Origin: Celerinatantimonas sp046054195
Lineage (GTDB): Bacteria; Pseudomonadota; Gammaproteobacteria; Enterobacterales; Celerinatantimonadaceae
NCBI RefSeq assembly: GCF_046054195.1
Contig: NZ_JBEQCS010000012.1
Span: 1 to 64,000 of the forward strand
Length of the DNA: 64,000 nt
Direction of reading: 5' to 3'
The notes beneath the pieces are model-generated. The model saw only the letters and a program-made list of their open reading frames with translations. It had not been told where the DNA came from and searched no databases. Positions 32,513 through 40,222 of the stretch are shown here, piece after piece (the first letter of the stretch is position 1; each line of letters begins with the position of its first letter). The position numbers were made by a program, and so were the translations under genes.

Positions 32513-34624
32513 CTATTGCCCAATAGAGCTCACAATCCGGATCTGTTTCTCTTCCGGTACTTCTTGATAAGATAGAACCCGAAGGCCAGGAATCGCATTT
32601 TTAACAAACCGCGACAGGCTGGCTCGTAATATTCCAGATGTCAGCAATATGGCTGGCTGACCTACTAATTCTTGATTCTGTGCTGCCTGAGTTAATGATG
32701 TCTGTAATTTCTCAGCTAAGCCCGGTTCTATCCCGGCTCCTTCATTCCCAGCAGCCTGCATGGATTGATGCAATATCTGTTCCAAATCTGGAGACAAGGT
32801 AATCACTGGTAGCTCTTGCTCTGGACCAATCAACTCCTGAACAATCATTCGTTTTAAGGCAATTCGGCAAGCGGCTGTCAGCACTTCATGATCCTGACTC
32901 TTCGGCCCATATTCAACTAACGTCTGAACAATCGTGCGAATATCACGGACCGGTACACCTTCGTTCAGTAAGTTCTGTAGAACTTTCACAACAACCGATA
33001 AGTTCAAAGTATCAGGAATCAGTCCTTCAACAAGTTTAGGATATGATTTGGATAACATATCTAATAGATTCTGTACTTCTTCATGACCGAGCAATTGCGC
33101 AGCGTGGTTGGTTAACAGTTGACTCAAATGAGTTGCTACAACAGTTGCAGAATCGACCACCGTATAACCTAAGGTCTGAGCATGTTCACGAATCTCGCTG
33201 CCAATCCATTTTGCTTCTAAGCCAAATGCCGGATCATGGGTGGGAAGCCCTTCCACTTCACCAAAAACCTGGCCGGGGTTAATCGCCATTTCCCGGTCGT
33301 GATAAACATCCGCTTCACCAAAGGTGATGCCCATCAGAGAGATCCGATACTGGTTCGGCCCTAAATCGAGATTATCGCGGATATGGACAGCTGGTACCAA
33401 AAAGCCTAATTCTTGTGAAAGCTTTTTACGCACGCCTTTAATACGCGATAAAAGCTCACCACCTTGCGATTTATCAACCAGAGGAATTAACCGATACCCA
33501 ACTTCAAGCCCAATAACATCAACTGGTTGAACATCGTCCCAGCCCAACTCTTTAGGTTCAGCTGATGGTAAATTACTTGCCTCAACCGATGCTTTATCGG
33601 CTTCATCCTGCAGCTTTTTATTCACCCGCAACCGCCAGTATGCGCCACCTGCACATAACAGTGCGAAGCTTAAAAAAGCAACATGCGGCATACCAGGGAC
33701 AGTACCCATAATGAGCAAAATGACCGCAGCGATCATCAGCACTCGCGGATTTTGCAGCATCTGCAACTGCACCGCCTCGCCCATATCCTGCTCGGTATTT
33801 TGCCGAGTCACGATGATAGCAGCAGCAATCGACAATAACAGTGATGGGATCTGCGCGACCAAGCCATCACCAATGGTCAATAATGTGTAAACTTGGGCCG
33901 CTTGCGAAAAACTTAAGTCATGTTGCGCAACCCCAATAATAAAACCACCGACAATGTTAATGGTTAAAATCAATATCCCGGCTATCGCATCGCCTTTGAC
34001 GAACTTACTCGCACCATCCATCGAACCATAAAAATCCGCCTCAGAGGTCACATCCTGACGACGCTGTTTGGCTTGGTCTTGATCGATAAGACCCGCATTT
34101 AAGTCGGCATCAATTGCCATCTGTTTACCGGGCATCGCATCCAACGTAAAGCGAGCACTAACTTCAGAAATACGTCCAGCACCTTTGGTCACTACGACAA
34201 AGTTAATAATCATCAAGATTAAAAACACCACCAAACCCACGGCATAGTTACCACCGATGACCACCGAGCCAAACGCTTCAATCACCTGTCCAGCAGCTCC
34301 TGGCCCATTGTGACCATGAAGTAAAACTACTCGAGTCGATGCCACGTTTAGTGCCAAACGAAGTAATGTTGCCACCAACAGAACCGTTGGAAACGCGGCA
34401 AAATCTAAGGGTCGCTTGGTATAGACTGCCACTAACAAAATCACCATCGATAACGCGATATTGAACGAAAAGAGCATGTCCAAAATCATGGGTGGCATTG
34501 GTAAAACCACCATTGCTAGTGCGGCAAGAACCAACAACGGTGTACCCACGCCATGCAGCGCTTTGCCGCGCAGTTTGGTTATATCGCGTAACCGAAGATT
34601 TTGAAGAGAGTTAAGTAATTCCAT
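32513..34624 (-). CDS. flhA: Flagellar export gate protein FlhA
   Basis: Large membrane component of the flagellar type III export gate that receives chaperone-substrate complexes. About eight N-terminal membrane helices (to about residue 320) include the FHIPEP-family loop GRISEVSARFTLDAMPGKQMAIDADLNAGLI. The C-terminal cytosolic domain (about 345-703) contains FGLEAKWI. I choose the ATG at 34624 (703 residues). The longer frame starts with a TTG at 34675, which lies upstream of the expected start site of the sigma-54 promoter. First gene of the flhA-to-cheW operon. Confidence 0.97.
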   Translation of the reverse strand: MELLNSLQNLRLRDITKLRGKALHGVGTPLLVLAALAMVVLPMPPMILDMLFSFNIALSMVILLVAVYTKRPLDFAAFPTVLLVATLLRLALNVASTRVVLLHGHNGPGAAGQVIEAFGSVVIGGNYAVGLVVFLILMIINFVVVTKGAGRISEVSARFTLDAMPGKQMAIDADLNAGLIDQDQAKQRRQDVTSEADFYGSMDGASKFVKGDAIAGILILTINIVGGFIIGVAQHDLSFSQAAQVYTLLTIGDGLVAQIPSLLLSIAAAIIVTRQNTEQDMGEAVQLQMLQNPRVLMIAAVILLIMGTVPGMPHVAFLSFALLCAGGAYWRLRVNKKLQDEADKASVEASNLPSAEPKELGWDDVQPVDVIGLEVGYRLIPLVDKSQGGELLSRIKGVRKKLSQELGFLVPAVHIRDNLDLGPNQYRISLMGITFGEADVYHDREMAINPGQVFGEVEGLPTHDPAFGLEAKWIGSEIREHAQTLGYTVVDSATVVATHLSQLLTNHAAQLLGHEEVQNLLDMLSKSYPKLVEGLIPDTLNLSVVVKVLQNLLNEGVPVRDIRTIVQTLVEYGPKSQDHEVLTAACRIALKRMIVQELIGPEQELPVITLSPDLEQILHQSMQAAGNEGAGIEPGLAEKLQTSLTQAAQNQELVGQPAILLTSGILRASLSRFVKNAIPGLRVLSYQEVPEEKQIRIVSSIGQ

Positions 34625-34670
34625 AAAACGGCGATTTTCCGACAGTTCTAATACTCGATAAGGAACTAAA

Positions 34671-34687
34671 AGCAAAAATCGCGCCTA
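34671..34687 (-). promoter_or_regulatory. Sigma-54 promoter of flhA operon
   Basis: The minus strand reads TAGGCGCGATTTTTGCT: GG (-24) and GC (-12) are exactly 10 nt apart and TTGCT is a perfect -12 box. The predicted start near 34660 gives a leader of about 36 nt before the ATG at 34624. Vibrio flhA operons are FlrC/sigma-54 dependent, which fits. Confidence 0.75.
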
Positions 34688-34690
34688 AGT

Positions 34691-34781
34691 AGTATTAATC
34701 CTGAGTAAATATACCGCAAAATGATTTAATTAAGTAATTTTTATTATTTAAATCATGATCATAAACAATAGGATTAATACT
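34691..34781. repeat. Nested inverted repeats between flhB and flhA
   Basis: AGTATTAATCCT (34691-34702) and AGGATTAATACT (34770-34781) are a perfect 12-bp inverted repeat 67 nt apart; the latter arm contains the flhB stop codon. Inside it ATGATTT (34721-34727) and AAATCAT (34750-34756) form a second 7-bp inverted repeat. The former outer arm ends 3 nt upstream of the sigma-54 promoter. It may be a terminator-like RNA fold, paired binding sites for an activator, or a looping element. Confidence 0.7.
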
Positions 34782-35901
34782 GTAGCTCGTCAGGAATAGG
34801 AAGATCAGTGGAAGGTTTGCGGGGACGACTCGCTTGTCCTTTGCGAAATTGTTCAAGCTGAAAGACATACGCCAAAATTTGGGCCACGGCGACAAATAGG
34901 CCATCTGGGATCTGCGCCCCTACTTTGGTCGTGTGATAAAGCGAGCGAGTAACAGCGGGGGATTCTAATACCGGGATTTCATAATGTTTGGCAATCTCTC
35001 GAATCTTAAATGCAATCACATCAGCGCCTTTAGCCACCACAATCGGCGCACCAGCCCGTTCTGAATCATATTTAAGCGCAACTGAGTAATGCGTTGGGTT
35101 GGTGATCACCACATCAGCTTGAGGCACATCAGCCATCATCCGTCGATTGGTCATCTCCATCTGCAACCGGCGAATTCGTCCTTTAATTTCAGGGTTCCCT
35201 TCGGTGTTTTTATGCTCGTCTTTGATTTCCTGCTTGGTCATCTTCAACTGTTTAATATGATTCCAGCGCTGAAATGGCACATCAATCGCGGCAATCAGTA
35301 ACAGACTTAACGTCATCAGAAAAAATAACCATTGCAATAAATGCAGTGCATTGGCAATTGAACCTGGTACGGTTTGCATCGACAGATTCATCATGTCATC
35401 GAATTTAGCTTTAAAGATCCACCATACAGCGAGTGCGATCACTAGCACTTTGGCAATACCTTTAGCCAGTTCGACCATTGCCTGAATGCCAAACATGCGT
35501 TTAAAACCAGATAATGGTGACAATCGATTGAATTTAGGTGCGGCAGCTTGCCAACTAAACGCAACACCACCTAAAAGCGTATTACCGATTAACCCAGCGA
35601 TAAGAATAATGACCATTATCCAGCCCATCGGCTTGACCAGAATTAACAACATACTGCCAATACCGTGGAACATCAGTTGTGGGTCAAAAACTTCAGCGCG
35701 CTCAAGTGAAAAAGAGGTTTTCATCACTACCGCTATCGCGGTTGCCAATTGCTGGCCCACCAGCATCAGTGCAACAGCTGAGCCGATTAACACCAGAGCC
35801 GTCGCCAGCTCTTTAGAGCGAGCAATCTGCCCCTTTTCGCGCGCTTCACTTAATCGTTTCGCGGTGGGTTGTTCTGTACGTTCCTGATCAGACTCAGCCA
35901 T
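34774..35901 (-). CDS. flhB: Flagellar export switch protein FlhB
   Basis: Export-gate protein whose self-cleavage switches secretion from hook to filament substrates. 375 residues with four membrane helices (about 30-210) and a cytosolic domain carrying the autocleavage site NPTH in ADVVITNPTHYSVALKY. The N-terminal SDQERTEQPTAKRLSEAREKGQ is the family signature. Compare the orphan FlhB-C-like protein at 20.0-20.3 kb, which lacks these parts. It ends the fliKLMNOPQR-flhB operon, 17 nt after fliR. Confidence 0.97.
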   Translation of the reverse strand: MAESDQERTEQPTAKRLSEAREKGQIARSKELATALVLIGSAVALMLVGQQLATAIAVVMKTSFSLERAEVFDPQLMFHGIGSMLLILVKPMGWIMVIILIAGLIGNTLLGGVAFSWQAAAPKFNRLSPLSGFKRMFGIQAMVELAKGIAKVLVIALAVWWIFKAKFDDMMNLSMQTVPGSIANALHLLQWLFFLMTLSLLLIAAIDVPFQRWNHIKQLKMTKQEIKDEHKNTEGNPEIKGRIRRLQMEMTNRRMMADVPQADVVITNPTHYSVALKYDSERAGAPIVVAKGADVIAFKIREIAKHYEIPVLESPAVTRSLYHTTKVGAQIPDGLFVAVAQILAYVFQLEQFRKGQASRPRKPSTDLPIPDELQY

Positions 35902-35918
35902 GACTATCTCTTAGTTAT

Positions 35919-36698
35919 CTAACAGTTAATCTTAAGCAAAGAACACGCCAGTGTCCGCCCCGCTCGCCATTGATGTTCAAAGTGAGCTAAAAAGTTGCCG
36001 ATGGTAAACCATAAAATAAATAGACCAAATAACATGCTCACCGCAAATCCAATCGAAAAGATATTTAGCTGTGGAGCAGCGCGAGTCATTACGCCAAATG
36101 CCAAGTTAATCAATAGCATTGCCACAATAGCCGCAATGGTCATGGCTAAAGCTGCATAAAACAGCTGAGAAAACCATAATGCTATCATTTTATAATCAAG
36201 GGCTGAGAATCCCATCTCACCGATAGGCAGCGTTTTAAAGCTCATCGTGATTAACCGAATAAGCTCTAAATGACCATTGAGAGAGAGAAAAATCAAAGTG
36301 GCTAGCAGCAGATAAAACTGCCCGACGACAGGGCTATTCTGGCCATTGGTCGGGTCAACCATAGAAGCAAACCCCAAACTGGTTTGCATGGCTATCACTT
36401 GGCCCGCTAAGACAAATGTTTGCATCACCAGTTGGGTGATAAAACCAATTGCAAAACCAATTAATAACTGCTGAGCGATGACCAAAAATGAGCGCAACGA
36501 GAAAAGCTCAATCCCATGCACCGGTGGTAACATAGGAACCACCGTATAAGAGATAGTGACGGCCAACAATAATCGCACGCGTGCTGGCACAGCCTGACCG
36601 CCAAACGGCACCATCACCATTAGCAAGCCGCTGATCCGCATAAATGACCAGAGATATAAACTCAACCAGTTTAAGATTACGTCAGCTGGAAATTGCAT
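35919..36698 (-). CDS. fliR: Flagellar export gate protein FliR
   Basis: Core subunit of the FliP5-FliQ4-FliR1 export pore. The 259-residue, very hydrophobic protein has five to six membrane helices (RISGLLMVMVPFGG, SFLVIAQQLLIGFAIGFI, MIALWFSQLFYAALAMTIAAIVAMLLINLAFG) and FASMVDPTNGQNSPVVGQFY, typical of FliR. It starts 25 nt after fliQ. Confidence 0.95.
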   Translation of the reverse strand: MQFPADVILNWLSLYLWSFMRISGLLMVMVPFGGQAVPARVRLLLAVTISYTVVPMLPPVHGIELFSLRSFLVIAQQLLIGFAIGFITQLVMQTFVLAGQVIAMQTSLGFASMVDPTNGQNSPVVGQFYLLLATLIFLSLNGHLELIRLITMSFKTLPIGEMGFSALDYKMIALWFSQLFYAALAMTIAAIVAMLLINLAFGVMTRAAPQLNIFSIGFAVSMLFGLFILWFTIGNFLAHFEHQWRAGRTLACSLLKINC

Positions 36699-36723
36699 TC
36701 ATCTGCCTCAAAACTTACGAAGC

Positions 36724-36993
36724 TTAATTAACGACTTGAGGGATCATATTTACCATATTAATAAATAAGTCCATCAGCATTCGCGTAAACCAGTGCCCAA
36801 ACAGCATTAAAACCAATAAAGTGACGATTAAGCGCGGCAAGAAACTTAGAGTCTGTTCGTTAATGGATGTAGCGGCCTGAAAAATAGAGACAATTAACCC
36901 AACAATCAAACTCGGAATAATGGCCGCAGAGACCAAAATGACGACCTGACTGAGCGCATGGCGAAAAATATCTACAAATACTTCAGGTTGCAT
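36724..36993 (-). CDS. fliQ: Flagellar export gate protein FliQ
   Basis: 89-residue, two-helix hairpin subunit of the export pore. It shows the family pattern MQPEVFVDIFRHAL, ILVSAAIIPSLIVGLIVSIFQAATSINEQTLSFLPRL and a second helix VTLLVLMLFGHWFTRML. The length is exactly typical. It lies 9 nt after fliP and 25 nt before fliR. Confidence 0.96.
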   Translation of the reverse strand: MQPEVFVDIFRHALSQVVILVSAAIIPSLIVGLIVSIFQAATSINEQTLSFLPRLIVTLLVLMLFGHWFTRMLMDLFINMVNMIPQVVN

Positions 36994-37002
36994 TGCGCGC
37001 TC

Positions 37003-37749
37003 CTATAATCCAAAGCTTTTAGCCAATGTTCCCATCACTAAGCTCCAACCATCAACCAGCACAAATAACATCAACTTAAATGGTAATGACACAATCATTG
37101 GCGAGAGCATCATCATCCCCATTGCCATCAATATCGAGGCCACTACCAAATCGATCACCAAGAACGGGATGAACAACATAAAGCCAATCTGGAAGGCTGT
37201 TTTTAGCTCGGAAGTAATAAATGCAGGGATCAAAACCTGCATCGGCACATCTTTCGGATCCTTGACTTTGACATTCGCGATTTCAACAAAGGTCTGCAGA
37301 TCAGTTAACCGAGTCTGGCCCAACATAAAGGTTCGCATCGGCTTTTCTGCTTCATGAAACGCTTGCACGGAGGTTAATTTATCATTTAGATAAGGCTGCA
37401 AGGCATTGTCGTTAATTTTATTAAGTACGGGTGACATAATAAAAAAGCTTAAAAACAATGCAATACCAACTAATACTTGATTCGATGGGGTTTGTTGCAG
37501 ACCCAGCGCCTGACGCAGAATGGCCAACACCACAATGATTCGGGTAAATGAAGTCATCATAATAACGATAGCCGGCAAAAAGCTTAATGCCGTCATCATC
37601 GCCAAGATCTGCAGCGTCACCGAATACTCCTGACTGCCGTCAGGATTAGTGGTTACGGTTAATGCAGGTAAAAAACTATCTTTAGCACTTGCCGGAATTG
37701 CGATAAACAACAGCAATAACAACAAACACCACTTTTTATTAACGGCCAT
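37003..37749 (-). CDS. fliP: Flagellar export gate protein FliP
   Basis: Pore subunit of the flagellar type III gate with a cleavable signal peptide (LLLLLLFIAIPASA-K). The start at 37749 (248 residues) gives a canonical signal sequence and overlaps fliO by 11 nt; the longer frame adds 30 residues antisense to no feature and unlike FliP. Signatures: MMTSFTRIIVVLAILRQALGLQQTP, the periplasmic domain, and FMLFIPFLVIDLVVASILMAMGMMMLSP. Confidence 0.95.
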   Translation of the reverse strand: MAVNKKWCLLLLLLFIAIPASAKDSFLPALTVTTNPDGSQEYSVTLQILAMMTALSFLPAIVIMMTSFTRIIVVLAILRQALGLQQTPSNQVLVGIALFLSFFIMSPVLNKINDNALQPYLNDKLTSVQAFHEAEKPMRTFMLGQTRLTDLQTFVEIANVKVKDPKDVPMQVLIPAFITSELKTAFQIGFMLFIPFLVIDLVVASILMAMGMMMLSPMIVSLPFKLMLFVLVDGWSLVMGTLAKSFGL

Positions 37750-38140
37750 TTCCTTTGAGAATCCGGTTGAGTTGCTTAGCAAAACTTGGCGCTTGAGAAT
37801 CACCTTGCAAAGGTTCTGCCAGCTTGTCGATAAGTTCAATATGTTGATTGGTTACGCCCAATAAATATTGTGTTTGCCCCACTTGAACAACAATAACGCG
37901 TTCACGAGTTCCCAGTGTAAGGTTAGCAATCACTTTCATCTGGCCGTTGCCAAAGGCGTTAAAACGCGTTTTTTTGGCAAGCCAAGCGCAAATTCCAATG
38001 GCGATCAGAACAACCACCATCGATAGTATCCAAGAGAGCCAGTCAGCTGAGCTTAACGGTTGTCCATCGGCATTCAGCGACTCTTTGGCTTGGCTGACCA
38101 ATGGCCAAAGAGTCAATAATATGACGAATATCGACCTCAT
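37739..38140 (-). CDS. fliO: Flagellar biosynthesis protein FliO
   Basis: Assembly helper for the FliP ring. 133 residues: a signal-like N-terminus (MRSIFVILLTLWPLVSQA), one membrane helix (WILSMVVVLIAIGICAWLA, about 36-54) and a cytoplasmic FliO domain (MKVIANLTLGTRERVIVVQVGQTQYLLGVTNQHIELI). It overlaps fliN by 4 nt and fliP by 11 nt. Confidence 0.94.
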   Translation of the reverse strand: MRSIFVILLTLWPLVSQAKESLNADGQPLSSADWLSWILSMVVVLIAIGICAWLAKKTRFNAFGNGQMKVIANLTLGTRERVIVVQVGQTQYLLGVTNQHIELIDKLAEPLQGDSQAPSFAKQLNRILKGNGR

Positions 38141-38538
38141 TTGAGTTTTTTAATTCGCTCAGTCTGACTAATCACATCAGTCAAGCGAATCCCAAATTTA
38201 TCGTTTACAACCACCACCTCTCCATGGGCCACTAATGTTCCGTTAACCATGACATCCAGCGGTTCACCAGCCACACGGTCAAGTTCAACAACAGAACCCT
38301 GGTTCAGTTGCAACAAATTACGGATATTAATGCTGCTACGCCCAACTTCCATTGAGATGGTTACCGGAATATCTAAAATTGCATCGAGCTTTTGCTGCTC
38401 TTCGTCTGAGAGTGATGAGCCAACTTTAGGGTCTTCGGCAAACTCTTCAAGTTCTACCTTTTCAGCCCCCATCGACTCGGCCATTGCGGCGGCCCACTCA
38501 TCAGCTAAATCACCTTGATCTTGTGGTTCGTCACTCAT
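38137..38538 (-). CDS. fliN: Flagellar motor switch protein FliN
   Basis: C-ring subunit, 133 residues. An acidic N-terminus (about 1-50) precedes the surface-presentation (SpoA) domain with LDAILDIPVTISMEVGRSSI, IRNLLQLNQGSVVELDR, EPLDVMVNGTLVAHGEVVVV and GIRLTDVIS. It forms with FliM the binding face for CheY-P and the FliH export complex. The start is 11 nt after fliM. Confidence 0.97.
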   Translation of the reverse strand: MSDEPQDQGDLADEWAAAMAESMGAEKVELEEFAEDPKVGSSLSDEEQQKLDAILDIPVTISMEVGRSSINIRNLLQLNQGSVVELDRVAGEPLDVMVNGTLVAHGEVVVVNDKFGIRLTDVISQTERIKKLK

Positions 38539-38549
38539 ATTTTTGACCT

Positions 38550-39590
38550 TTAATCATAACCCATTTCTTCATCTGTTTTACGGCGACTGCGCGCCACTAC
38601 CAGTTCTATATCACTTTTAACCGATTCAGGACGTTTTAATTTCTCACTAATTTTCAGTGCTAAATTATCGCCGCGACGCCCGATCTTGGCATGAAAACTT
38701 GGTAAATCTTCAATAAAGACCAGTGCACTTTCTGGCATATCCACCGGGATCACATCTCCCGTGCGCATATTTAAAAGCGCTCGTAAAGACAGCTCAGCTT
38801 GTAACAGACGCGCCGATATGCTCACGGGCACATCCATAATCTCTTCTTTTAAAGCGCTACTCCAGCGCTGATCGGTGTCTTCATTATCACTTTGTACCCC
38901 AGCATCGAGTAGTTCACGAATCGGCTCAACCATCGAATATGGCATCGAAATATGAAAGTCACCGCCGCCGCCATCCAATTCAATATGAAAAGAGCTCACA
39001 ACAATCACTTCACTTGGGCTAACGATATTAGCCATTGCCGGGTTTACTTCTGAGTCTAGATATTCAAATTCAACATCCATAACCGGCGCCCAAGCTTCGC
39101 GATAATCTTCAAAGACAATCTTGAGCAACATCTGGATGATTCGTCGTTCCGTTGGCGTAAACTCACGACCTTCAATTTTAGCGTGATAACGTCCATCGCC
39201 ACCAAAGAAGTTCTCCACCAAAATGAAGACTAAACGCGCTTCCATGGTAATCAGCGCAGTTCCTTTAAGTGGCCGAAAACGCACCATATTCAAACTGGTC
39301 GGCACAAACAAAGTGTGAACATATTCGCCAAACTTGAGCATCTGCACGCCATTAATCGACACTTCAGCCGTGCGCCGCATCATATTAAATAGACTGATCC
39401 GCAAGTGTCTGGCAAAACGTTCATTCACCAATTCCAGCGTAGGCATACGCCCACGCACGATGCGATCCTGAGATGAAAAGTCAAACTCAGTGACATCGCC
39501 ACTTTGTGCCTGTGGCGCTTCTTCCTCTTCAATATCGTCAACGCCATGTAATAGCGCGTCAATTTCATCTTGGCTTAATAAATCAGTCAC
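38550..39590 (-). CDS. fliM: Flagellar motor switch protein FliM
   Basis: C-ring subunit that binds CheY-P. The N-terminal peptide DLLSQDEIDALLHGV is the CheY-binding motif. The middle CheC-like domain (about 50-230) and a C-terminal SpoA domain (about 250-330: VSISARLLQAELSLRALLNMRTGDVIPV) follow. 346 residues. It starts 13 nt after fliL. Confidence 0.97.
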   Translation of the reverse strand: MTDLLSQDEIDALLHGVDDIEEEEAPQAQSGDVTEFDFSSQDRIVRGRMPTLELVNERFARHLRISLFNMMRRTAEVSINGVQMLKFGEYVHTLFVPTSLNMVRFRPLKGTALITMEARLVFILVENFFGGDGRYHAKIEGREFTPTERRIIQMLLKIVFEDYREAWAPVMDVEFEYLDSEVNPAMANIVSPSEVIVVSSFHIELDGGGGDFHISMPYSMVEPIRELLDAGVQSDNEDTDQRWSSALKEEIMDVPVSISARLLQAELSLRALLNMRTGDVIPVDMPESALVFIEDLPSFHAKIGRRGDNLALKISEKLKRPESVKSDIELVVARSRRKTDEEMGYD

Positions 39591-39603
39591 GACGTCTCTT
39601 TGC

Positions 39604-40119
39604 TTATTGCATTACAAACCCAGTGAACAGAACTTTTTCAATCACGGGTTTATCGGTTAATCCCTGCATCGCTTTGCGAGTTGCATCCAATGCTTCATTA
39701 CGTAGTTTATCTTTGCCACCTGGCGTTGAAAGCTGCTGAACTGTCGCGGCAGAAAATATATTTAATAACGTGCCTTCAATCAGTGGAATGTTTTTCTGGG
39801 CCAATTTTTCGTTATCTTCGCCCCGCACCATTAACTGCACTTTGATCTGCACCAGCCTATCTCTGTCTGTACCATTGACGTTAAAAACAAAGGGCCGTGG
39901 CATACCAACATAAAGAGCCTGCTCTTTTACAGCTTCAGTTTCTGTTTTAGCGCTCGACTGCGCGGCCCCTGGTTTAGCTGGCTCATCACTACCACCTAAT
40001 AGGAAAAAAGCTGCTGCACCACCTGCTATCAGTACGACTAAAACAATTGCGATAATAATGATAAGTTTTTTCTTACCACCACCGGACTCTTCAACTTTTA
40101 ACTCGCCTTCATCCGCCAT
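39604..40119 (-). CDS. fliL: Flagellar basal-body associated protein FliL
   Basis: Single-pass membrane protein that encircles and supports the stator. 171 residues from the ATG at 40119; the longer frame would need a TTG. A Lys-rich cytosolic tip precedes one membrane helix (KKKLIIIIAIVLVVLIAGG) and a periplasmic stomatin-like FliL domain (PRPFVFNVNGTDRDRLVQIKVQLMVRG, ...ALDATRKAMQGLTDKPVIEKVLFTGFVMQ). It follows fliK at 103 nt, and no internal sigma-54 motif is evident in that gap. Confidence 0.94.
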   Translation of the reverse strand: MADEGELKVEESGGGKKKLIIIIAIVLVVLIAGGAAAFFLLGGSDEPAKPGAAQSSAKTETEAVKEQALYVGMPRPFVFNVNGTDRDRLVQIKVQLMVRGEDNEKLAQKNIPLIEGTLLNIFSAATVQQLSTPGGKDKLRNEALDATRKAMQGLTDKPVIEKVLFTGFVMQ

Positions 40120-40222
40120 TTTCGTCTCGTTAATCAATTACTTTGGTTGCATGCAATTATGGCATAGTTACAGCTAGTTAGTCATTTAGCAACGTTAAAT
40201 TAGCTATCTATACCCGCTTTTC

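Noticed and set aside
40140..40222. Sigma-54-like TGGCATAGTTACAGCT upstream of fliL
   Set aside because: It points along the plus strand, away from fliL, and has ACAGC instead of TTGC at -12.
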